A stretch of DNA of 64,000 bases from Hyaloperonospora brassicae. Taxonomy: Eukaryota; Oomycota; Peronosporomycetes; Peronosporales; Peronosporaceae. Location: NCBI GenBank assembly GCA_947650285.1, contig CANTFL010001217.1, positions 16,470 through 80,469 of the forward strand. The letters run 5' to 3'. Shown in pieces: positions 35,028 to 44,505 of this stretch. A program made the position numbers and the translations under genes. Under the pieces are notes generated by a model. That model saw only the letters and a list, made by a program, of their open reading frames with translations. It was not told the DNA's origin and searched no databases. The stretch's first letter is position 1. Every line of letters begins with the position of its first letter.

Positions 35028-35479
35028 CGTTGCCGATGTGGTTTGCTACTAGCAACACTTCTCTGTAATCGTTTTAGCTGGCACGAAAACGGGTATTGGC
35101 CAGCATACAAGCGTCGTGTCCTCGACGAGGGAATAGTCAGATATAGACCCATTTTGTATAAGTCAATGTTTGTCTGTATCTCAGACAAGTTCAATCGCCC
35201 TAGTAATGTATGCACTTGATCCGTAAGGAGTTGCGACCGGTACAACGCATGGATCAAAAAATGTCGGTGCAAAAGCTACGTTAGCGAACTATGCTTGGCC
35301 ATATGCCCGTAGAGAAACCTATGATCAAAATATGATCGTAGAGTGAGTGAGCTTCATTGAGGCACATAACAGATCTCTAATGGCGAGTTTGTGGTTTACA
35401 CCGCCAAATACAAAGGCCGAGACTTATTATCTACTCTCATAGCAGGACTACCCAGTGTATTCTACAACGAGACGTCCCG
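35028..35479. other. Spacer, nothing recognised
   Basis: About 450 bases after copy B with no motif or frame of note. Confidence 0.4.
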
Positions 35480-36135
35480 AATCGTGGTACATACCGCTTT
35501 CGAGTTTAGCCGTGGCCGCACGTCGTTTTGCAAATGTTGACCCATTATCGCTAACAGCGACCGGATTGACTGCGTACACATCTACTGCAATTTTCACGGG
35601 ATTCATCGCTGCATTCACAGCCCTGTCTCCGTCGTGTTATAATATCTGTATAAATGGGCCAACCTTCCGATGCCTAGTCCGTCCGCACATCACCTCGCCT
35701 TCAGATAGAAGTTGTCGAAGTCGTTTGTGGCGTGGAGTTTGATGCTGCCGCATTTGCTGGACAATTTAAGGACACTGTCTTCAACAACATGAAGTGGGGA
35801 TAGAGCTCCATTCACTGCTCGACGGAGACCATGGATGACCCCCAGTATATCGCTGTGTTGTTCATCTTGTCTGCCTCAGCGTACAACATGTTCACCGCCC
35901 CGATATCTCTGCCGTGTGCGTGGTCTTGTCCACGCGCACCATAATCGAATCGGATACTCCTAGTCCCGCATTCCCACGTGAGCCGCTGTCAAAAAAGAGT
36001 AGATACTGGGTCAGAGTACTGACTGGTGGTATGAGTGTGGGTATCCCAGTTGGTTTCGTGATTCGCGCAGCAAGCGCGCCTGCCACGTCCCTCTTCGGAT
36101 AGGAGTGCACATCCGTGTCATACTCGTGCGCCAAG
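35480..36135 (-). pseudogene. RNase H domain relic (probably from a non-LTR retroelement)
   Basis: Minus strand: YLLFFDSGSRGNAGLGVSDS near 35965-36025, which is the first strand and catalytic Asp of RNase H (FDGGSRGNPG in relatives), then in a shifted frame GVIHGLRRAVNGALSPLHVV with EDSVLKL near 35800-35860, and an NAAMNPVKIAVDVY tail near 35600-35630. Type I RNase H domains of this kind are carried by some LINE-like elements of oomycetes. Several frame changes; no RT recognised nearby. Confidence 0.6.
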
Positions 36136-37418
36136 GATACAAAGTCGCGCTACGCGTTGTCAACCGTAGAGTTGGCTTCTGCGCGTACTGTCTGCTGTAA
36201 AGCTTCCGGTTTGTACCGGAGACGCAAATACGCACACCATCTGGCGTGTATTGTCGTTGCCGCCATTAGCCTATCGAAAGCTCTAGAATCCTTAAAAAAG
36301 CCGTCACGATGCCCATCTTGGGCCCCATCGATTGGTTTGCCAACCGCCAGCCACGCGCGTTTTGGTATGTCGGACACGACTAAAATAAAACACGACCCAT
36401 GAGGTTTTCCCTCACGCTGTCATCGAATTGACTCCATCTGGTTCTAAAGTCCTACCACGCCGCATTCGCATCCGGATATTCACATGATACGTGCTGGAGT
36501 GTAACGAGCTCATCCCAATAGCACGAGATCTGCGGACAAGACCGATCGCTATAAACGTGGTTCCACAGGTTGATCTTATTCACCTTTATACGGTAAAGCG
36601 TCTGCCCCGTGGTAAATCCCGCTCACGTCACTATACTTATGTCAGCCCACCGGGGCTGCGCTCGCGCGCTATGCATGTTGATGTCGTTAGAAGCTTGTAC
36701 AGCGATCGCTATGTCTGTTGGTTTGCCATGGTGCAAGATGAAGAAAGCAAGTCGATGGAGCTGTGATAAACGGATTCTGTCATTGTTTGTAGTGTTATAT
36801 TTCTTGTTAGCGTGATGAAATATATGTTCTTGCTTGCCATCACTCATATCCACTCAATCAGCCATCCACGCACCTGTCCAATTAATCATCCAAATAATCC
36901 TCAGATATATCTCTAAGTCGCCATCCGTTATTTTAACCGTAGCTTTCACCATTTCGGGTAGAATTGCCTTTTTCTAACACGATCTCGGTTGCATGTTCCT
37001 CCGTCGCACAGCGCAGAGCTGCTGCCTTTTTTTCTCGTCCATTATGCCTGATAATCTCCCCCTGTGTGCAGCTGCACGAGCCGCGAAAATGTCGGATGGT
37101 CGCAGGAACGCAAGTCTCTGCTGCCTGCGTACGCTCTGCCATGTCGCTCGCAGCCGGTACGTGACTAAGCTGGGCTTCGTGGAAATTCGAAAATGGCATT
37201 TGAGAAGATGACCCTGTTTCCGCTGTCCGTAAGGCGCCAAGAATGGTCTATCGACGCGCCTGCGTCAATCGTTCGCGGCTGCGTCAGTATGTACGACCGA
37301 AGAAAACGGTCTGGAATATTGCATACCATTGCGTCGCACAGCTCTGACACCGCCTGCCTCACCGCTGGGGTATTGTGACCGCCTTGATTAAAAATTGACC
37401 GCGAAATTTCCCGTCCAT
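36136..37418. other. Non-coding region, nothing recognised
   Basis: About 1.3 kb between the RNase H relic and copy C. Several frames of 60-95 codons on both strands overlap each other and none has a recognisable domain. Confidence 0.5.
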
Positions 37419-37887
37419 GTAGCGGGGCACGCTCTTGCTCAGATAACTAAGCAAGGCCTTGTATTGATAACAATACAAGGGTGCGTACGCCCGACGTCAC
37501 GCACACGTGGCGTGAGGAAGCGCGACCAAGACAATACAGAACCCGAAAGCTCTGTCTTCAGGTAAAAGTAGAACTGTTGTTGATTATAGTTACTTGCTTA
37601 GTAAATCATATTTCGTCTTAAAATAACTATATTAAACGACTGTCTCCTATGTGGGTCTTCTGTCCACCACCCATTGCGCGCGTCTATCAGCGATTAATGG
37701 CTAAACTGGTTGATGTACACGGTACATAACCAAGAAGTGAACCCCTCTACGGATATTACCCTTAGAGGTAATATTTCGACAACATCGCTTTTCTTGAGTG
37801 ATGTTGATTATATATTTTCAAAATAGATAACATTTAAAAATTTGTACGAAAGTACCAATTTTTATGTTACGGGCTCACCCCGTTACA
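37419..37887 (-). repeat. Copy C 3' LTR (divergent type)
   Basis: 469 bp, TGTAGCGGGG...CCCCGTTACA. It keeps the conserved CCATTGCGCGCGTCTA box and the positions of the hairpins but with different sequences: GGTTGATGTAC/GTACATAACC (37708-37731), ATATTACC/GGTAATAT, CAACATC/GATGTTG (37780-37806), and an AAAAATT.GTAC/GTAC.AATTTTT stem near 37836-37863. Confidence 0.85.
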
Positions 37888-37900
37888 TCACCCTTCCCTT
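37888..37900 (-). other. Copy C polypurine tract
   Basis: Minus-strand AAGGGAAGGGTGA next to the 3' LTR. Confidence 0.7.
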
Positions 37901-38023
37901 AACCATCAGTCACTATAGTGAGTGAGTGATTGATAAATTGGTGACAGAGAGATCACCGTCGTGTCGCTCTGGGGATGGGGAGCACTTGTTGGTCTTTCCC
38001 TTCTCATTTTGACTTTAGAGCGC

Positions 38024-39734
38024 ATGACGAGTCGGTACATGCGCTCCACGAGCAAGGCTACACGGACGCGTGTAGCCGGAGGGAAATACACTCAAGAATC
38101 TGCAGCAAGCAATAATGCGCCTGCTGCTGCTAATAAGAAGACTGCAACACCCATAGTTGCAGGTGTAAGTGGTCATCCACGGGAAGCTTCTTCACCCGCA
38201 GCTTCGGCCGCGGGTGGAAGTCCCATGGACGTCGACCCCGGATTAGAGATGATCTATTCGGGTGAGTCGGATTCCCCGACCGACTCCAAGTCGTTTGCAA
38301 AGCCATACCGTACAGTTGCGGAAACAAAAACTGCTGCGCCTCGCGGCAGTCTCGATACTGAATTTTGGCATGAGCTGTTCGGCTCATCCGACGATTCCGG
38401 GTATTCTTCACCGGGATTGGACCGATCGCGCTTGTATTCATACGAGTCGAGTGTGCAACATGAGGATGTACGTCGTCATGACGATGTCGATGACTCTTCG
38501 CGGAGTCATCGTAGCCATAGCCGTAGTAATGCGAGTTATTGCGGCTATCGTGGTGCCAGTGATTACGTTGGAACCACGCAAGAGGAGCAGGATCGCGAAG
38601 CGTTTCGATCTGCTCCTGAAAATAAGCAATCGATGCCTTCCGTGGTCGAGCTGATAGGGTGGTATGGATATACCACTGGGAGTTGTCGAATCCCAATCTT
38701 TGACTCGTCAAAAATACATGGTCTTGACCCCAGTGCGAACCATTTTCGCACTGGGAATGACTTCTACATCGATGTCTTCTTTAGACATCAATGATACCAC
38801 GGAAACCGAAAGAGAGACGAGATATCTTTGGTGCAGGCGTAAAATTCGTTTATAGGCAAGATTGAGGATGTTGGCCGCAAGGTTTGGCTGGACAAACTCG
38901 ATGTTGCTCGCAACAGGTTTGATCTGAAGTCTCATAACGGAGCTCGATACAAATTGTACCGATTTTCTCGAGAGACAGAGTACCTTGCCTCTCGTGGGGA
39001 AAGAATGGACTGAGTTGTCTTGCCGAATTAATTCGCGCCCCAAATGGAGCGTACCTTCCTTATCAACCCAACTGGAGGGCGCGCATCTTGTTTGAGGTGC
39101 GTCAAGGGATTGAGAAACTACAATCCCTTTACGAACGCGGCGGGCGTTTGTACGAAGATGGACCTCCATTGTCGGGTGTGTCGCTTTGTAGTTCTCGACG
39201 AGACCGGGTACATCCAACATCAGCTGGGAGCGGGGCTTCAGCTGTTCCAAGAGGGTGGATACCCTCGCCGTTGGACGAGGTAACTCTTCCTTGATCCTGA
39301 ATCGTCACGGTAGTTCAAGATGCGCTCCACCAGGAAGCGTTGACCACCGTGGGAGTCAATCAAAGGATGTGGTGGAGGAGGGAAGACCTCCTCCAAGTAG
39401 TTCTGCTCACCATCTCGACCAGAACGAGATGGATCACGCAATTGTTTCATTGAACCAGGATTTAGAGCACGAGAGGGACTGGCGTTACGCTCTGACCGAC
39501 ACTGTGCAGCAGCACCGCAAGGATCGCGAAGATGAGCGTGCGAAGGACCGTGCTGAGTACGCGTTCGCACAACTTCAGGTCGAGCGCGATATACGCTCCC
39601 TCTTTGAGGAGCTGGAAACGGCACGCATGGAGATCTATCGGCTGAACGAAGAGATCTCTTCATTTCGCATCCAGACTGATCGTCTGGAGCGCGAACGCAA
39701 GAGCCTGATGGAGGTTCTTGAAGGTGGGGGTTAA
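38024..39734 (+). pseudogene. Antisense accessory gene of copy C (divergent)
   Basis: Plus-strand frame starting MTSRYMRSTSK, open to 38794, then readable with stops at about 38795 and 38845. It aligns with the copy D protein despite large divergence: YSGESDSPTDS, HELFGSSDDSG, IPIFDSSKIHGLDPSANHFR, FYIDVFFRH, WLDKLDVARNRF, GARYKLYRF, EVRQGIEKLQSLYERGGRLY (no TAG here, unlike copies A and D), SSLILNRHGSS, and a long coiled coil (RDWRYALTDTVQQHRKDRED, QLQVERDIRSLFEELETARM, QTDRLERERKSLMEVLEGGG) in one open frame 39255-39734. Retention of these blocks in the most diverged copy is the main argument that the gene is real. Confidence 0.7.
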
Positions 39735-42368
39735 TTTCATCGTCGAAAGAGGGCTGGTAATGACAGTACGGGCGGAGAAGTTTCACGTAAAACGTAGCAT
39801 GCGTACTCATCCTAGGCGGAAGTTCGTTCGTGTATGCGTTACCTTGTCGGCGCAGCAAACGAAAGAAACCGATGTTCTTGGGCAGCAGTAAACTAATGCC
39901 CACATTGGTCACTACGTGTCTAGGTAAGTTTACCGTAGATAGTAGGTCTAAGTCACCTTTGACAAACGAACGTATATTTGCCCTTTCATTCTTGTCAGCG
40001 TTCCGTTTCTGACGGTCCACCGCGTAAGCGATGGAATCCTGTACGAAACGGAACACTGCTTCACGAGCCAGCAGATAATCCTTCTGCTGACTAGGCCTTG
40101 TTTTGTTTAGTTAGCCTTGTGCGAACTGCAGAAATAGTCCTTTCCTCTTTCTGTTCATCGTCGAAGATGTCGTCTTCCTCGCTATAATAGTCGATGGCGG
40201 TGCTGAAAATGCCAGCATCGTCATCATCATCTAACTCAATAATAGTGTCATCGCTATTTTTGAGGTGATCTTCTTCATCGATGTCGACTTGATCGACGTC
40301 GGCACGTGATGAGCAAGATCCAGAACGGTTTTCGCTCGAGCGAGTCCCTCCCTCTTTTATCCAATAGTTACACTCAAAAACGGTGGGCAGACGTGGATGG
40401 CGGAAGCCATTCACATAGAACAGTGTGTGCTGCATAGAAGCATGCATCGAATTATTGATGGCGAATTCGACCATCTGCAAGAACTTACTCCAACTCGAAA
40501 AGGAGTGGACATATCCTCGAAGAATCTCTTCGAGGACACGGTTCGCACGTTCCGTTTGACCATCTGTTTCTGGATGGTCAGAAGTGGACATCTTCAATCG
40601 TGTTCCGAGAGTATGGAACACGGTTTGCCAAAATTCCGCCGTGAACCGAGGGTCACGGTCGGATACGAGTTCACGGGGTAACCCGTGGAGTCTAAAGACC
40701 GTGTCTAGAAAGACACGAGCACAACCTTGAGCCTTGATTGACTCAGGGACAGCAGCAAGATGGACCATCTTGCTGAATCGGTCTACAAACACAAGAATAC
40801 CATTATTCTTGTGAGCGTCTTCGGGAAACCCGAAGACGAAGTCCATTGAAACGGACTGCCAGCACTCTGTCGGAACAGGCAGAGGCTGCAATGGCGCACG
40901 GGATGAAGGACTAGGCTTCACCCGTTGACAAACTTCGCAAGCACGTATATACTTGCGAACAAACTGATACTGGCGGGGCCAGTAAAAGTCACGACTTACC
41001 GTGAGGTAACTCTTTTCCCTTCCACGATGGCCGCTTGTTGGGGCATCGTGACACTCGTACATGATGCGTAAACGCAAATCATGATGAGCGGGTACGACGA
41101 CACGAGGCGTGTCGTCGGCAAAAGCTGTATAGTACAGCAATCCGTTGCGTGTACTATACCGATCCGATGAGGATCGGTACAAAGCCGGTAAATCCCTCAT
41201 GGATTTACTGGATGGATTCACCAGATGATCCATCAATCGCAGAAGATTATTATCTTCCGCGTATGCCTTTCGTACGTCGTCAAGTAAACTTAACGACGGG
41301 ACACTGACTGACAGTGTCGCAACAGTGGGCTTATCCTCACTGTTGAATTGTGCGTTCGGCTCGAAATCGGACCGGCGCGAGAGCGCATCAGCGACGACGT
41401 TTAGTCGTCCTGGTTTATACTCCACGGAGAATTTATACTCCGCGAAGAAAGACAGCCACCTCGCCATTCTTTGCGAGAGGTGTGGGCTGTTTACGGCCGT
41501 GCGTAGCGACGCATGGTCCGTATATACAACGAACGGTCTATCTCCGAGGAGATAGACACGAAACTTAGCCAGTGCATATTTCATGGCAAGGCGTTCCTAT
41601 TAACGCACTGGATATATATGCTCGGCTTCTTGAAGCTGACGCGATCGATAGCAGATGACGCGTTATGCGCCATCTGTGTCAAATTGCATCAACGCACAGC
41701 CGATTGCGAAATCGCTGGCGTCACAGACCACATTAAATGATCTGACCTGATCTGCAATCGCCAAGATGGGCGATTGCATCAAGCTTTTCTTGATACTTTC
41801 AAAGGAACGCTGACAGTCAGCGTTCCATGACCACTTGACATTTTTCTTGAGCAAGCAAGAAAGATGAACAGTCATCTCGGCATAGTTGGGCGAGTACTTG
41901 TGCAAGTACGCCGCTAAGCCAAGGAACTTACGAAGTACCTTGACATCGACTGGCACAGGCCAGTCGGTAATCGCCTTGATCTTTTCTGGATCAGGGCGTA
42001 CGCCGTGTTTACCTACGATGCACCCAAGAAGTGGTATTTCGCTAGCCGCGAATATACACTTCTTGAGGTTGGCGTACAACTTATGCTTGCGCATAAGTTG
42101 AAGAACCCGACGAACGTGAGTTCTGTGAACTTCAACATCCGATTTCCCGTCCATAGCCCGGATATGGACAAACACATCGTCGAAGTAACTCGGTGCGGAG
42201 TCTCGCACCGGTCTCAACAGATTTGCAACACATCTGTTGAATGTTGCAGGGGCGTTACTTAGCCCCTGTGGCATAACTAGCCACTCCCACAGCATCCCGC
42301 TAGGGGTACTCACTGCCGTGAACGGGATGTCCCGTTCACGTATGAGGATCTGATAGAATCCGTCCATC
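39120..42368 (-). pseudogene. Copy C pol, 3' part
   Basis: From the copy D insertion point leftwards: end of RT (YFDD near 42180), RNase H, a frame change near 41590-41660, then one open frame 40091-41584 with the RNase H end, HHCC finger and integrase core almost identical to copies A and D up to about 40500 and diverged beyond. After a further frame break come the GPF region (near 39855) and a chromodomain with SYLVQRRGYPPSWNS near 39240-39285. Here the Tyr codon replaced by TAA in the other copies is intact, but a one-base change soon after shifts the frame before QLMLDVPGLVENY. Confidence 0.75.
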
Positions 42369-42373
42369 AGATC
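42369..42373. repeat. Target-site duplication of copy D (left)
   Basis: AGATC, repeated at 50365-50369. Removing copy D and one duplicate joins the RT frame of copy C (SSMDLMDGFYQIL). Confidence 0.95.
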
Positions 42374-42764
42374 TGTAACGGGGCACACCCTTGCGTAACT
42401 TAACGCAAGGGTTTTGAGTGCCCCGACAGACGTACACGTGGCAAGCGAGGAAGCGTAGGTAGGGTAAAAGTAGAACTGTTATATTAATAAATTAAGTCTT
42501 TAAACTACTGTCTCTTCGTTTGACTTAATTCAATTATACTAATATAACTGCATGTATGGTGACGTCTCGTCACCACTCATTGCGCGCGTCTTGCGGCGTT
42601 TGGTGGGTTGATATCATCACGATATCAACCAATGAACAGACCCTTTGGTCGACCCTTCAATATCACCACTTTAATGATATTGTTTTAAAGAATATCCATC
42701 TTTATATTCTTTATTGTCACTTTCCTTAAAGTGACAATTTCATGTAACGGGCTGCCCCGTTACA
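42374..42764 (-). repeat. Copy D 3' LTR
   Basis: 391 bp, TGTAACGGGG...CCCCGTTACA, about 98 percent identical to the partner at 49974-50364. It contains the GGTTGATATC/GATATCAACC, CAATATCA/TGATATTG and ATTGTCACTTT/AAAGTGACAAT hairpins. Confidence 0.95.
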
Positions 42765-42777
42765 TCACCCCCCCCTT
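42765..42777 (-). other. Copy D polypurine tract
   Basis: Minus-strand AAGGGGGGGGTGA next to the 3' LTR. Confidence 0.75.
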
Positions 42778-42896
42778 AACTGATAGTCACCGTGTGACTA
42801 TCGAAAACATGGAGGCCACCCGTTGGCCACCATTGGGACTGGGAGCACTTGTTGGGTCCGTTCCATTCACTTTCCGCTTGACCTCGCATAGTTAAC

Positions 42897-44505
42897 ATGT
42901 CTATGCGAGGTGACTCAAGACCCACACAGCCTGGTGCTGTGCAAGCCTCTGCGGCAGACGCTTCGTCGTCTGCCGCCCCTTCTTCGCCTGCAGCAACAGG
43001 TGCTGCAGGTGCACGCGGTATCACACCGCGTGCGCACGATGACCCTGATGTAGAGGTCATCTACTCTGGCGAGTCAGACGTGTCTGACTCGGGCAATGCT
43101 CCAGAAGCGTCTCGCTCACCGGCGACGCCTCAGTATTCTCCAAGACCACTGCCGAATGAACGGACTCGTGATTTGCATCACAGTCTGTTCGGCAGTGATG
43201 ATGATGATGATCAGGGTGGTGAGTTCTATTCTTCACCACCGCCGGCTCGTGCGTCTTCGCACGAGCGTGATGACGATGGCGCGAGCCGTCGTCAATCTGG
43301 TAGTCGTGGTACCGACAAGGGTACCACTGTGAAGCGTGATGAGTTGAAGCCGTGGCGTTTGCCCGAACAACTCATCAATAGCCTGTCTCACGAGACAGGC
43401 CAACACCATCGAATACCCTTATTCGATGCAACCGAGCTTCACGGCTTGAGTTCCAGCGCGAAGAACTTTCGCGCTGAAGAAGATTTTTATCTCGATGTCT
43501 TTCTTAGACATCGATGGTACAACAGCAACCAAAAGCGTGACAAAACATCGCTTTTGGCTGCGTGGAACGCGTTCGTCCAAAACGTAAAGAATTTTGGACG
43601 AGAAAGGTGGCTCAAGAAACTTGAGGCAACACGCCTCAGGTTCGAATGGCGAACGCCAACCGGTGCTAGGTACCGGTTGCATTGTTTATCGAGTGAGGCA
43701 GGCATTCCTTGCCTCACATGGGGAGACCCTTGTGCGAGTTGTGTTGACAACTCGCAGCGTGCACATAGGGATGTGTACTCCCTAAATTCGCCCTGGGGAA
43801 GGGCGCACATCTCGGCTGAGATGCGTGACGCGATTGCAAACTTGCAATCCGTCTAGAAGCGCCAAAAGCGCGTGTTTACCGATGGGCCATCGGACCTATC
43901 GGATGAGTCTCGTCATACTGGTGGACGAGACCTTCAACGTCAGCCATCAGCTGGGATCGAGTTTCCCAGCTGTAATACGATGGGGGTTACCCCCGCCACT
44001 GGACGAGGTAGCTCGTCCTTGATCCTGAATCGTCACGGTGATTCAAGATACGCTCCACTAGAAAGCGTTGATCACCGTGAGCATCCACCAAAGGATGTGG
44101 TGGAGGAGGAAAGACCTCCTCCAGATGATTCTGTTCACCATCTCGACCCTTACGAGATGGATCGCGCGATCGATGAATTGCGCGATGACTTGAAGCACGA
44201 GCGCGATCGGCGCTACGCTTTGACCGATACCGTGCGGAAGAACCGCAAGGGTCACGAGGCTGATCGGGCGAGGGATCGCGCCGATTATGCCACGGCGCAG
44301 CTTCAGGTCGAGCGGGATGTCCGCTCCCTATTCGGCGAGCTGGCGACAGCTCGCGGGGGAGATATCTCGGTTGAATACCGAGGTATCATATCTGCGCGAC
44401 CAGACGGATCGTCTGGAGCGCGAACGCAAGAACTTGATGAATGTTCTTGAACGTGGGGGCTATCTTCATCGGAAGAAGAAGGCTCGTACTGACGGTACGA
44501 CCTAA
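42897..44505 (+). CDS. Antisense accessory protein of copy D (unrecognised family)
   Basis: Plus-strand gene opposite to gag-pol, beginning about 130 bases from the 3' LTR. The first frame encodes 319 residues: a Ser/Ala/Pro-rich N-terminus, acidic motifs (VEVIYSGESD, SLFGSDDDDD), a conserved middle (IPLFDATELHGLSSSAKNFR, FYLDVFLRHRWY, WLKKLEATRLRF) and a C/W-containing segment (CLTWGDPCASC), ending at TAG 43854. Translation in the same frame continues as KRQKRVFTDGPSD and, after the GGGGGG frame slip near 44357, in another frame to a coiled coil (LRDQTDRLERERKNLMNVLE) and a basic RKKKARTD tail. Copies B and C have no stop at the TAG position, so the ancestral protein was probably one chain of about 535 residues. 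No known domain. The acidic N-terminus, coil and NLS-like end could suit a nuclear or capsid-associated role; this is inference. Confidence 0.6.
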
